Shown: positions 35,560 to 47,439 of the stretch, one piece after another | Layout: each line of letters opens with the position of its first letter | Position numbering within the stretch: the first letter of the stretch is position 1 | Assembly (NCBI RefSeq): GCF_018812025.1 | Contig: NC_063063.1 | Location: 7,414,942 to 7,478,941 of the forward strand | Length of the DNA: 64,000 nt | Source: Megalobrama amblycephala | Lineage: Eukaryota; Chordata; Actinopteri; Cypriniformes; Xenocyprididae | Direction of reading: 5' to 3' | Notes under the pieces: generated by a model | Databases searched by the model: none | What the model saw: only the letters and a program-made list of their open reading frames with translations | What the model was told of the DNA's origin: nothing | Made by a program: the position numbers and the translations under genes

Positions 35560-36740
35560 GAAGAATGTTTAAGGGTAATTCCAGCGTTATGGACGTGACA
35601 TTTGCAGTCAAAACTTAAATTCTCAGAAAATGCATTTAAAACCAACATATTGAACCATCTGTTTATATATTCATAATCCCTTACTAAAGACATCCAGACA
35701 TTAGAAAAATGTCAGTCTATACAATCATTTTACATTTTATATGAGGGAAATATACATGCGTTACAGATGGGACAAAAAAAGTCACAAAGTTTTGGGTGAC
35801 AACATATTTTTTAGGAATTCTGTGAATTACAACGTGCAAACCAAAAGTAATACTGCCCACTGAATGAAGAAAGGTTGGCTTTCCACAGAGCATAAAATAA
35901 TAATTTCATTTAATTTTTTGTGTTCAAATTTATGAGGAAAAAACAACATTATGGACGTGACAGTTCTCCGTTACGGACGTGACCGCTCCGAAAACGGCAA
36001 GGAAGACCGCTTTAAAACTGCTTTAAAACTTTAACAGATACCTCAAGCGGGCATTTAAACCACCAAATATTGAAATCTGGGATACCAGTATGGTAAGACT
36101 GCACAATTAATCAACTTTATACTAAACTTTATACAATTTTATACTCTGTATTGCAAAAGGTTATGGATTAGATCTATTTCTCAAGTTGACAAGCGTCTGC
36201 GTTGTTCAAGAATCAATTTAGAGACCATGATTTTCCTTCTTACAGAAATGCTTGCTAAATACATTAACAAATATTAAAGTTTATCATATAGCAGTTTAAA
36301 AATCACAGATTCCTCCCATAGTCAGGTGAACCGATGACACTATGTCAGTTTTATGTTTTGAGTCTAAATGATCGCACGCTTTTTGGCTAGTTTGCGCAGT
36401 CTTGAGTCAAACTTATCAAATTTTATTTCAAGTCAAAATCACTGGAATCATTATTTTTATTTTGTCAGCTTGATCGTGGGATTATGATCAATAGGCTATA
36501 CATCCCAGGGGAAGTGTCCTATGAGACAATGCTCTTCGGCAAGTTGTACTGTATCATATAGGCCTACCTTATGATGTTCATATTTCGTTCTGTAATTGCC
36601 AAAGAGGTAAGCCTGAAACGGATCACAGCAATATAAAGAAGCAGTCATATGCATATGATTCAATATAAAGCGTCCATAACGGTCACGTCCGTAGCGCTTA
36701 TTATGGTTGTTCAAAGCAAAGTAGTGAGATGAATTGTTGA
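35560..36740. mobile_element. probable DNA element with repeated TTAYGGACGTGAC motifs
   Basis: TTATGGACGTGAC occurs at 35587-35599 and 35949-35961, TTACGGACGTGAC at 35971-35983, and the inverted CTACGGACGTGAC at 36694-36682, followed by TTATGGACG at 36680-36671. Direct copies on the left and inverted copies on the right fit subterminal transposase-binding repeats. Exact ends were not found, and no transposase frame is visible. Confidence 0.45.
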
Positions 36741-37168
36741 TCCTAATAAGCATAAACATAATTTAGCTTTGTATATAAAGTTTCAAGTTATTAAGTTGGC
36801 TTGAAAAAGCCAACTTACTGTTATGCTATTTTCTTCTGAGACTAAAATTTCCAACTCTAACTTCTCCTAGAGCTTTAACTCTACATACTCCAAACTTGGG
36901 TCAGATCTTCAGACTGTTCTGACTTAGTGTGCTATATCTTTTCTAACTGATCGGACTTACGGTTTTCCTAAAAAAGACTGTTAAAGCTCTGAAAAATCCC
37001 ATTGACTTTCATTGACGGAATGTTCAAATGAGCCAAGACTTTCAAACTCCAACTGTCAAAATTCAAATTTAAACTACGGAAGCCCATTATACTCAGAAAC
37101 TCAATTAGACTCAAGTGCCATTCTATGTACTATTTCTAATCCATTGAAATTCATTCAAACTCATAAAC

Positions 37169-37198
37169 TCATCTATCTATCTATCTATCTATCTATCA
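37169..37198. repeat. (ATCT)n microsatellite
   Basis: About seven ATCT units, with two further short copies downstream. Confidence 0.9.
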
Positions 37199-37229
37199 AA
37201 CTAAATGTATCTATCAAACTAAATCTAGC

Positions 37230-37562
37230 AACACCCCATCAACCACCCCGAGTACCCTAGCAACCGCATAGCAACACCTTAGCGACCACCCCGAGTACCC
37301 TAGCAACCGCATAGCAACACCATAACGACCCCCCGAGTACCCTAGCAACCACATAGCAACACCATAGCGACCACCCCGAGTACCTTAGCAACCGCATAGC
37401 AACACCCTAGCGACCACCCCGAGTACCTTAGCAACTGCATAGCAACACCCTAGCAATCACCCAGAATACCTTAGCAACCATCCTGAGTACCCTAGCAACC
37501 GCATAGCACTACCCTAGCAACCACCCCGAGTACCCTAGCAACCACATAGCAACATCTTAGAA
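37230..37562 (+). repeat. 43-bp minisatellite, about eight units
   Basis: The unit is built from CCACCCCGAGTACCCTAG, CAACCGCATAGCAACAC and CTTAG-like words. The G of CCGAGTA falls at 37250, 37293, 37335, 37378, 37421, 37464, 37485 and 37528: 43-bp steps except one of 42 and one of 21, the last being half a unit. Each unit contains two related halves (CCCTAGCAACC occurs in both). Confidence 0.92.
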
Positions 37563-37703
37563 ACCACAAAGTGCACCTTAGTACTCTATCAAAATTACTA
37601 AACTAAAACTGAAACTTTCAAACTGAAAACTTTTAAAACTGCTTCAAACCTTCTGGACCGGCTTTTTCAAGCCAACTTAAAGTTTGTCTTGACAAACTTT
37701 TTT

Positions 37704-39335
37704 ATCTAGTTTGTATTTATAGTTGTTATATTATATAAACTTAATCTTTAAAACGTTACAGACTTGACAGAGCACTGAAGTGTGAAATGTTAATTCTAGC
37801 CCTTATAAATTAAACAGGCAGTGCTGTTATGACAAAATGAGTGCATTTATTTCTCAGGCATGTCTCCATCTCTCTGCACAATGCTTACTGTTAAAATAAA
37901 AAATAAACATACAAGTTAAAAGACAGCTTCTAGGGTATAAAATAAGTATAAAAAAGTTTGTCTGACCATTACAGTCAATAATCTACAGTTTGTAGCCGAC
38001 TGCACACTTACTTTACACTGCATAAGAGAATGTTACAACTCTACTGATGATGTGAAAGAAAACTGCAAGGGTTTGCAAGAGTAACCCTGCATCATTCAAC
38101 CAAAAGCTGAGAAAATGTAAACTTTTAATGTATGTGTGCTTTATTTCAATCCAACACCTTTAAATCTAATCTTGCTATCCTTCAATCATTCCCTCAGAGT
38201 GTCTTCAGAAATCATTACTGTTAAAGGCTGGATTCATAATGCCAATGTCACTGGTGAACTTGAAGACAAAACACTCCAGTGAATTTCGACAATGATGGAG
38301 CGAAACAGACATGCTAAAGATATCTCATAGCATTCCATTAATTCATTCTATCAAATTTAGCATATGTCTACAGTAACAGAAGAGTCAGTAGGCCATGGCT
38401 GAGAAATTAGAGATACACAGTGGAAGATGAGTGCATTTGACTGTCCTGTAATGAGGGCTGCAACACACTATTTATCCTGATAATAAAAATCAATAAGAAG
38501 ATAGTACTCAGAAGAAGGATTGTCTTACACCGTTCAACCCAGCCTCCTGACACTTCACTGCTGGAGAGGTCTTAACTCGGAACGCATAATGACCACCATG
38601 ACAAAGTCGCTTGAGTGTTTGAGAAACAATATCCTTCTTGAAGGTAAGTGAAGGCACAATTTAAATAGGCACATTGAAGCTTAAGTGAAGCTCTTAAAGC
38701 AATGAGGAGGTCTGAATCTCATTTGAGATATTCAAAGACACAGAGGTCATCAGAAAGCAAACAGATGTAGTGATTCTGCCAAAAAACAAAACAATAATAA
38801 ATGTAACAAAATGAAAACGGAACTCTGGCCATGTTTCTTCCACCATCTTCGCAGTGGATTAAGAAAAATGGTGTTAAAAGCATTTCTGGATGACATGTCT
38901 GGCACACAGTCTGAAGAAATGCTTTGCGACAGCTTCAAGAAGCATCCATTTAGCATCAAGGTCAGACGTGTCAGCCCATCTCAGAAAACTCAGAGAGAGA
39001 GTGAAACACAGCCATGAGTTGCTGTTGTTAGAGCTGGTAAACCCTGGGGAAGATCTCCAAAAAACACCTTTGAATTCTGTAGCTTTGAAGCACAAACTAG
39101 GATGCAAAACAAGCTTCTGTTATTATAAAATCACCCTGATTCCCTTGATTCCACTGATGTAAGCCTTGATTCATTACAGTTCAGTAAGTCTTGCATAATC
39201 TAAAGGAGAAAGCAAACATTTACAATGAATATCCGGGCTACAGTGTGAATAATAAACTAAAATATCATCCCCATAAATTCAGAAATGCAACAGACAGGGC
39301 CCAAAATTACTCACCAGGAATTGAAAGTTAACAGT
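37704..39335. other. intron sequence without recognised repeats
   Basis: AT-rich to 38500, more balanced afterwards. Around 38810-39110 several overlapping frames on both strands are open, with no recognisable domain. Confidence 0.4.
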
Positions 39336-39339
39336 TTAA

Positions 39340-39901
39340 AAGGATAGCTCATCCAAAAATGAAAATTGTCATCATTTACTCACCCTCATGTCGTTTCAAA
39401 CCCATAAGACTTTTCATTTTCAGAACACAAATAAAGATATTTTTGGTGAAATCTGAGAGATTTCTGTCCCTCCATGGACAGCTACGCAACTACCACTTTA
39501 ACGCTTCATAAAGTTCATTAAGAGATTGTAAAACTAATCCATATGAATTGAGTGGTTTAGTCCAAATTTTCTGAAGAGACTCGATAGATTTATATGATGA
39601 ACAGATTGAATTAAGGCTTTTAATCACATATAAACATTGATCAGCGTACATAAACAGAAGGTCAACCGAACCTGCTTGACGTGCAAACCTCTTCCGGAAG
39701 CTCAAACTTGTTGCGTAACACAAGAATGATCCTCATCGGTTCTCGGACATCAAACGAACATGCTTGAGCTTTCATTTACCACAACTGATGTGTGAGTTGA
39801 TGAATGTTTATTTCATTTGTGTTCCGAAGATTAACAAAAGTCTTACGGGTTTTGAACAACATGAGGGTGAGTGAATTTTCATTTTTGGGTGAACTATCCC
39901 T
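39340..39901. mobile_element. TTAA-flanked AGGATAGCTCATCCAAAAATG MITE
   Basis: Left AAGGATAGCTCATCCAAAAA, right TTTTTGGGTGAACTATCCCT. TTAA lies at 39336-39339 and 39902-39905. The interior (TCTGTCCCTCCATGGACAGC, TGACGTGCAAACCTCTTCCG) corresponds in its left part to the 19.7-20.9 kb element. Confidence 0.8.
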
Positions 39902-39905
39902 TTAA

Positions 39906-42900
39906 GTCTGATGCTGCAACTCAAATTATTTAAACCAAAAAAATGGTAGATTTGTTAGGGTCTGTGCTAACTTGACGTGTAAAAATGTTTTCTGGGACCC
40001 AGTATGGATCAAACCATTGATTAATGTTTTTTTCTTGGTATCTCTGTTTTTGTATTCACAGCCATTACTTTGCCCCTCTGATGGTCATAAATGTGGTGGA
40101 TGAGCAGAAAAGTCACACGTCTGAATGTATAATGAACTAGAAGTAAATGTGCCATAATAAATGTGCAACAACAACCCTTTTATGATTTATGTGACAGGTG
40201 GGAAGACTGTCTCATCTTATTGGCTATATGATACTATCAGTGACACAATGACCTGCACTGCAAGAAACATGCAAGAAAAAAATCAGTTCATGAATCAGTT
40301 AATTAATTCCTTTATCACAGGGACATAAACTGATGAATAATAACAAAAAATATGACAGGTGAAAAAAAAAAAAAATTCTGGAGAGCACGTCATTTGTTTA
40401 AATATTGCATTATTTACACATTTACATCATCTGTCAACAAAACTAGGGTGCTGTTCATTGGTTTAATATGCGTTTTATTCCAATGTTTATTACAAAGTGC
40501 TCTAAAAAATATCTGCCTGTATATCCAGATGAGATGCTTCTGAAATCTAGGGCACTCTCAACATAACACGGGAAAATACTGTCCTCCTCCACCAGGATGA
40601 TTTTGTTTTGGTTTGGCCACAAGACAAAAAGCTTATTCTTAATGTAAAACTGACTCTTCAAAACAAGCTGTGCACTACATGTAATATTTCCTCTGGATCA
40701 AAGAGAGTGAGTTAGATAGCGCTCCTTCCACAGGAAGGTGGTGATTATTCTGACCAGCTGATAAGAGCCAAATGTAAACTAACTGGCCACACAAGCTCAT
40801 CTCATTACAGTACATGCCCTCACTAGGCAACAGTTTTCTAACAGTGCTAAGGAAAATCAGAAAAGTATTCTCTAATCTGTTGTTCATTTAACAACAGATA
40901 TATAACAAAGTGTTATATTTCGAAATCTTCACAAAGAAAGGTACTATCTAAAAGTAATACGAAGTTCAATGTGACATTTGTAACTTTGACGAGCTGTCCA
41001 AAACTATGGAGACAGTTTTGGTACAAAATGCAACAAACAAAAATTCACTGGAATCCAGTCAAGCAAGCTTGAGCATGGTACGGGCAGGACTCAGCTGATT
41101 ACATTATTCATGGGCCATTCCCATACACCCATTCAGACAGATCTTCAGGAATAACCTGTTAAAGGCAAACTGAAAACCTGTTTCCTACCAGATTTGGACA
41201 AAATTCACAAATTAAGTGGCTTCCTTTTAATGCATGAGTTGGAATTTGAATTGGAATGACAGGAAGAGGAATTTACTGAATTACTAACATATTTAAAATG
41301 TTATTTTTATTTAAGAGTTTTTATTTCTAATTGGTATGATTTATTATAGTGTCATACAGTAAAACAAACTGTTTTCTAATAACTTATTGAAAAAAAAAAG
41401 TATATTAGTATTTGGGGAAAATCAGATTTAGGGAGACTGGTCCATAAAATAGGTGATTTATTATTAAATATGTAAATATATTATATTTAATAATATAGTT
41501 AACTTTTATACCATGATGAAAAACATTTTTTTTTTGGTTCTGATTATTATTATTGTCAGATATTTTAAACACAAAATTTTACAGATGAAATAATAATGTT
41601 GGAATGCTGGAAATAGCCAATGTATTGTGTACATGAGTAATTCATCCTGAAAAATTAAATGTATTACTAAAACTACACTTACAGCAGTAATTGCATCATG
41701 TTTGCTTCATTCTCAATCTAGGCATTCTCAATTAGTTTCCTACAGAAATCTGTTTTTCCACAGTGGGCAACTATTCCATCCTCACCTGAACATTACACAT
41801 AATTTAAACACTGCTTTAAAAAAACTGCAACACCATACAGCGGGTCTCAGCTCAGACATTACAGAAAATGATGATTTATTGTCCAATAAGTGAGTCAGTT
41901 GTTAATCAGCAATCACTCTGACTGATTCAGAGAGACGGCCTACTGATTCAGACCAATACATTTTGATTCAGTTTGATTCAGTTTTCAAAGTTTGATTCAG
42001 ATTTTTTTTAAAGAATCATTTTGAATTATTCATTAAAAACATCCAACTCCAAAAAGCAACTGATTAAGTAATCAGACATGTCTAGTGTCTGAGGTATATT
42101 GGTTGTTGCGTGCAACCTGCAAGGACAATACAATAGAGAGTTAGGTTATATGTGTTTATCACTGTGTAGCAGTCAGTCTTTCTGTTTCACCACATACAAT
42201 TTAGACTACATGCCAACAACTCAATTGCTGTAAAGCTGTAGATCTGGCAGCTGGGCAGCATCACTGGTGAATAATAGTGACACTCAACAGAACATCAGGT
42301 TGTTGACATACAGAAATATCTCAGCCGTCGGTTGACTGGAAGGACCTGGAGCGAGAGAGTGTTTAATAAGAGGAAATGACTGCTGTTATCTAGGCGAGAC
42401 TTGTGTGATCACCATTATTTTCTAATCACCATTTAGCAGCACAGCACCAGGACAAACACCCTACAGAAGCAGTCTGTACCTTCACTGAGCTAAACCGCTA
42501 TACACCACACATCAAAGCTGATCATAACCCGCTGGATTCAGAATTAGGATTTAATCATTCCATTTTTTATTAAATGCTTCCATAAACTAAAGCCATGAAA
42601 GCAGTCAAATGACTGAAAAATGAAATATAAGATTTATAAGAAGCCTCAAAAAATGGGAAAGGTCCATCTAAACTGACTTTCCTTCATATTGAAACATATA
42701 TATGACATATGGCATGTTTCCATATTCTATTTTCCAATTTCCATTGGTGTCCATTTTTTCACATGCGCTTTAATTTATAACACTACGGTTACTGACGATT
42801 TACGGCTGTACTAGGTGGGTTATTAATCACGGCTTTGACCGCGGGGAAGTGGCGCTCCATTATGTCAGCTCAAGCGAAGCTGCAATCACCTTTCCCTAAT

Positions 42901-43189
42901 AACCTTGACCCCTTGCGCACACACACATGTAGGTATTTTTACGACAGGTCCACCCCCTCGTATGAACAGACATCTCATCTGCACCGCCCTGAGCAAGTCC
43001 GACCTGTCCAGTCATGCGTGTGTGCAATGGAATGGCCGTGGATGAGGTGCCTCTGACTCTCTGGACAACAATTCCCAAACACTGACCACTGAAAAGATTA
43101 CATGACGTGCTATGCTCAAATAAAATAAAATAAAAAACACTGCCATCATCATCCACTTTGACATTTTTGAGCCAAATTACATTGATGTA
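39906..43189. other. intron sequence with a GATTCA-rich repeat block
   Basis: 41930-42030 has repeated TGATTCAG/TTTGATTCAG words, probably an old repeat. 42780-42910 is repeat-free with TGACCGCGGGGAAGTGGCGC and TGCAATCACCTTTCCCTAAT and could be conserved regulatory DNA. The rest is AT-rich and featureless. No coding exon seen. Confidence 0.3.
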
Positions 43190-43980
43190 TTTCATTTTAA
43201 AAAATAATGTGTTGGCTCAAATTTTTTGAGTTATGACAAATTTGAGTGAATTTCTGTTCAACCAACAAGCTACATTAAGTTAGAGGAACTTAATAATTTG
43301 TAGATTTAACAAATTTTTAAGTTGATTACTTTAAAAAAAATTAAGTCGCTCCAACTACCAGAGTTGTAGCCCTGGAACCAATTAATCTTATCTATTTCAG
43401 CTATCATTGCACATGCTAACATAACTTATTTAACTTGTAATGAACAAGTAAGATTTTACTTGTCGCTGGCATTAGTGCAGTCATTCCTTATGGAGTCAAT
43501 GTAGTGTTTACCTTAATGTGTCTACTCTTCAGCATAATGGTAACCGCAAAAACTTCAACATTACAGAAACTCCTTTAAATGTCAAACATAACAGCATTAA
43601 TCACTAACAGGTCTTTCCCTTCACTAAAAACAAATAAATTAACACTTAATTTCAACATTTCTATTCTCCTTATCCAGTCCTATGCAAAGCATGCTGGGAA
43701 CTAGAAATCCACTGCCTAATTTCCAAAGTTATCAAGACAATTTCATTAAGTTACTACAACCTAATTTTTAAAAAAAGCCAATTAATGCAAAATTGAGTTT
43801 AAATTACAGACGATATTAAGTTGATGTAATGATCAACACTATTATGTCATGGAAAATAATAAGAACAAAATAATGTTTGCAACATAAAAGGTTTAATTAA
43901 AACAACAAATTGGAGTTTTTAACTTGAAACCATGCATTTAATTAAGTTGTGGTAATAGGGGCACTAAATTACTTTTTAGA
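43190..43980. repeat. probable dispersed repeat, boundaries uncertain
   Basis: Contains many AAGTTGATTA, TTAACTTG and ATTAAGTTG words, ending TACTTTTTAGAGTGTTGG, a terminus-like sequence seen in cyprinid MITEs. No convincing left end. Confidence 0.35.
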
Positions 43981-43984
43981 GTGT

Positions 43985-44110
43985 TGGTAGATGCTTTTTT
44001 CGATATAATGCATTAAAGCGATATAATGCATTCACGCATTTCCTGGGATTCAAACCTATGACCTTGGCATTGCTAGTGCCATGCTCTACTATTTGAGCTA
44101 CAGGAATATA
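43985..44110 (-). mobile_element. tRNA-derived SINE
   Basis: On the minus strand CCTGTAGCTCAAATAGTAGA gives an A-box-like region, and GGTCATAGGTTTGAATCCCA gives a B-box, in tRNA-like order and spacing. They are followed by a tail ending AAAAAAGCATCTACCAAC, matching cyprinid SINE tails. CGATATAATGCATT is duplicated in the tail. Too diverged to be a working tRNA gene: the acceptor stem does not pair convincingly. Confidence 0.7.
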
Positions 44111-44418
44111 ACATCGCAAAAACACAGTGGGGGAAAGGCAATGATTTTCCACATGGTGCATGAACAAAGAGGGCCTCTGTTTCTCATTACACATGTGCTC
44201 GCTGAAGGAGCATATTAGGTTAGTGTTTCTTTAAGCGCCCGGCACATTTTTCAGGCGCCTTCCAATGTTTGGCTTTCAAACCGGGGCTGAAGAAAGATGA
44301 TCCCCTGACAGCACTGCTTCATTATGGAACAGGCTGGTACAAGTGGAGGGAGTGGCCGACCTGTTTTCCCGCACCCAGCCCCCTGGCTGCCACACTGCTG
44401 TCTCACCATGCCTGTATA

Positions 44419-44443
44419 CACACACACACACATACACACACAC
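44419..44443. repeat. (CA)n microsatellite
   Basis: A short CA tract with one interruption; a poly-A run follows at about 44466-44479. Confidence 0.9.
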
Positions 44444-44589
44444 GAAAGCAGCACCTCACTGAAGAAAAAAAAAAAAAAAGTGTACTGTCTTCCAGCAACT
44501 GCCCTAAACTCCACCTCCTCCCTCTTCCTAGCCTGGGAAAACAGATTCCTGTGTTATGGCTGTGAAACCCAAACTTGAACAACTTTGCC

Positions 44590-45130
44590 TTGAGTCAAGC
44601 ACAACCAGTTTCCTGGGTTGCCGTACAGGTCGTGTTAATTACACTGAATGCCAAGAGCTCAAGTCTCCACATGGAGACGGGTGTAGAGTTGCTATAACAC
44701 ATGAGAGAAGGCGTTAACCGAGAGCCAAGATACAGCAGTTCAAACAAGAGCACAAAAGGATAGAAACATAAAAGCAGTGTGAACAAATGGCCTTGTGCTT
44801 TTAAAGTTTGGAGTTGTTCTTTGCACATGATGTCAGAAAGCAGTCGAGTGTACTGATCAGACCCAGTGGGTTTGCTCTCGAGCTGAAGGCATTCATAAAT
44901 AATGGAAAGTGCATTGGCTCCAGGGTTCATCTCATTATTGCAAATGGCTTGATGTTCATCCTCCACCTCATCAGGCTGAATTGAAAGACGACGGCCCCCA
45001 TGCAGACTGTGAATGACAGCTGACATCACTCTTGTTACCCAGCCAGCACCCATTAGCATCACATTACATGAGGCCCAGCACAAGACACCAGTGTAAGAAC
45101 AGACCTTGATGTGCCTGTAAGACAAATAAT
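44590..45130. other. candidate conserved non-coding block
   Basis: Repeat-free stretch that happens to be open for 176 codons on the minus strand. The predicted product has no recognisable domain. Motifs include TGACAGCTGACATCA, ATAAATAATGG and AATTATGT. I favour regulatory DNA over coding, mainly because no splice sites fit and the peptide looks random. Confidence 0.3.
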
Positions 45131-45158
45131 TATGTGTGTGGTGGTATGTAATGCCAAA

Positions 45159-45320
45159 TACACTACCAAAAGTTTGGGGTCGATAAGATTATTTAAATGT
45201 TTTTGAAAGAATGTAGTCACCAAGACACAATAAGAAAATATTATTACAATTTAAAATAACTTTTCTATTTAATATATTTGAAAATGTCATTTTTTCCTGA
45301 ATTTTCAGTAGCCATTATTC
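45159..45320 (+). repeat. left end of a CACTACCAAAAGTTTGGGG MITE
   Basis: CACTACCAAAAGTTTGGGGT followed by TATTATTACAATTTAAAATA and TGAATTTTCAG. The right half is absent. Confidence 0.7.
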
Positions 45321-45374
45321 CAGTCATGAACTGGCATTTCATTTGGAGCACAACATGCATGCTGAAACATTAAA

Positions 45375-45610
45375 GCTGCAGTCCGTAACTTTTTTTGGTT
45401 AAAAATGATCCAAAATCAATTTTTGAACAAGTACATAACCAGCCAATGTTCAAAATGATCTCCTTACCTTAGCCCGATTCACATTAGTAAGCTTGTAATA
45501 ATGTTTTATAATAAATCGATACTGGTGGATTTCCGCGGGAAATTCGAGCATGGAGCAGTTAGTCTTTGCGTCATTACGTCACGTCTGTAACATTTTTGAT
45601 AATACAATAC
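45375..45610 (+). repeat. AGCTGCAGTCCGTAACTTTTT repeat, left part
   Basis: The start AAAGCTGCAGTCCGTAACTT followed by TAAAAATGATCCAAAATCAA is recognised as a dispersed cyprinid repeat. The distal end is not clear. Confidence 0.5.
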
Positions 45611-45619
45611 ACAAAGCAC

Positions 45620-47284
45620 ACAAACCCATCTTCTTTAATCTAATTTTGATTTAAAGTTTTTTTTTTATTTAACAATTAAAAATTTTACTACACCTCTCAA
45701 AAGCATTTTTTTAATTCATGATTATTCTTGCATTGCATAATGTGTGCTTAATAACCACAAGTAAATCACATTCATATTTTAATTGGACACATTTTTTTGT
45801 TTGCAATTTCAAGAAGGCTAATTTACATACAACTAACCTGACAGTAGTCGTTCATACAGGTTTTGTAATGAAAACATTACAATTAAGAAACCCTTAGAAA
45901 ATAGTAAACATGAGTTTACATGTGATTCATTTAAAATACTTAATTTATTATTCCAATATCCAAATATGATACTAAATCCCACAGAAAAAAGGTTTCTATT
46001 TGTAGCGTGCTGTCTTTGAATTATAAACAAGACAACATGCTGAATAAAAGGTTGCCAATACAAACATATTTATGAAAAAGTTGACAATGAATAGAAAGGA
46101 CCAATAAGAGCAAAGAATCGAGTATTCAAGAATATCAAGAAGTTAGTCATATAACGAGGGGTTGTGTTAACTAAAGCGTCCGTCATTTACCGAATTTAAA
46201 AACACGGGTGATAGTTAAAAATCTTTTCTGACAAAAAAAAAATAACACAAGCAAGAACAAATTTTAAACCAAACACGGCAATTTTCATTTTACCTCTCTG
46301 TGCGCACACGCGTTTGTGTTTTATGAGAAGGCTCGCGCAGCATTGAGACAACGGTCATGTTAAATGCATAAGTAACTATGTGCAGTTTTTAACAAAATAA
46401 GTAGGCAGTAACATAATTAGTTACTTTATTGTATTAACATAATAACGCAACACATGTAGGCTATTATGTTTCTCAACACTGAGAATAAATAAATAAACGC
46501 CTGTTTTCCAGACTCGCCTTGTCAGTAGTCACACATCACAACATTTTCATAATCAGCGATTTCAATTTTATTTAGATTTGTTGTTCAAATACTTGTACAT
46601 TTTATATCCGTTTACCTTAAGGTGTCAGAAGTACCATGACTGCTGTATTGTCCTCGCTTGAGAATTCAGTCACAGACGGCGGGAGTGGAAGGAGGGATCG
46701 AGCGGGATTTTGTATTGCTGTCGATTTGCAGTCTCTTTTTATTGATAGGCTGTACGCATTTGTCAATCATCCCCTCTTGCTATTTAGGGAAATGAACCCA
46801 GCGCTCAGATTGGTCGAACTCTTTTGCTGAATTTGAGTACTAGGCGTGCACAGAGGAGTCACCGGGTTTTTGCGTAGTATAGAATGACAAATCGTACCAG
46901 CGTACTTTGAGGTCAAAATGCGTACCTGGTACGCAAAATGCGTACATGTTGGCAGGTCTGTGTAAACAGAAAGAAAGAAGTCCCTGCATATAGGATGCTG
47001 CTGGTAGCGGATCATTTATAGCCTTTTCTCACAGCAGCTGCAATAATTAAACTAATCATTTTGATGGTGGATTGTAATCCAGAAAGATCTAAATGACAAT
47101 CATCAGTGACAACTGGAGATTCAGCCGTAGTCAAAAGCAAAAAGACTTCGGACTACGGAGTGGCTACAGAAATTGAAATCTACAGGTAACTCTAATACAC
47201 ACTAAAAACTAAATAGTCACACAATGCTGATGTTGTTAACATTAACAATTTGAGAACAAAGTATAACACTTTGTTGCACCCCTA
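45620..47284. other. AT-rich intron and possible degraded transposon near 46.6-46.95 kb
   Basis: 46620-46950 is CpG-containing, with AATGCGTACCTGGTACGCAA, a short palindromic terminus-like word. The 64-codon frame at 46636-46830 has no recognisable motif. Confidence 0.3.
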
Positions 47285-47430
47285 AAAGAAAGTTCCAATT
47301 AACAGCATTTATTTGTAATAAATCTTGTGTAACATTATAAATGTTTGATCTATTGAATGCATCCTTGCTGAATACTTATTAGTACTGTAGTATTTATAAA
47401 AGTCTTACTGATCCCAAACGTATGATTAAC
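47285..47430 (+). repeat. right part of the AAAAGTTTGG-type MITE
   Basis: AACAGCATTTATTTGTAATA, GTAACATTATAAATGTTTGA, GAATGCATCCTTGCTGAATA and TCTTACTGATCCCAAACGTA match the right half of the family. Confidence 0.65.
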
Positions 47431-47439
47431 ATAAGTCTT

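Larger units (their letters stand above)
36793..37703. mobile_element. element with hairpin ends carrying a 43-bp minisatellite
   Basis: The left end is the hairpin AAGTTGGCTT-GAAA-AAGCCAACTT (36793-36816). The right side has GGCTTTTTCAAGCCAACTT (to 37678), then a second hairpin, AAAGTTTGTC / TTGACAAACTTT, near 37680-37701. Between them are TCCAACTCTAACTTCTCC-like unique sequence, an ATCT microsatellite and the minisatellite. The same combination is familiar in zebrafish DNA. Superfamily not determined. Confidence 0.5.

Noticed and set aside
37230..37562. CRISPR-like array
   Set aside because: The units are contiguous 43-bp tandem copies with no unique spacers, in a vertebrate context.
43985..44110. 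A working tRNA gene
   Set aside because: A- and B-box-like sequences are present, but the stems are degraded and a SINE tail follows.
44595..45125. 176-codon minus-strand open frame as a gene
   Set aside because: No recognisable domain, no start or splice evidence; listed only as a candidate conserved block.
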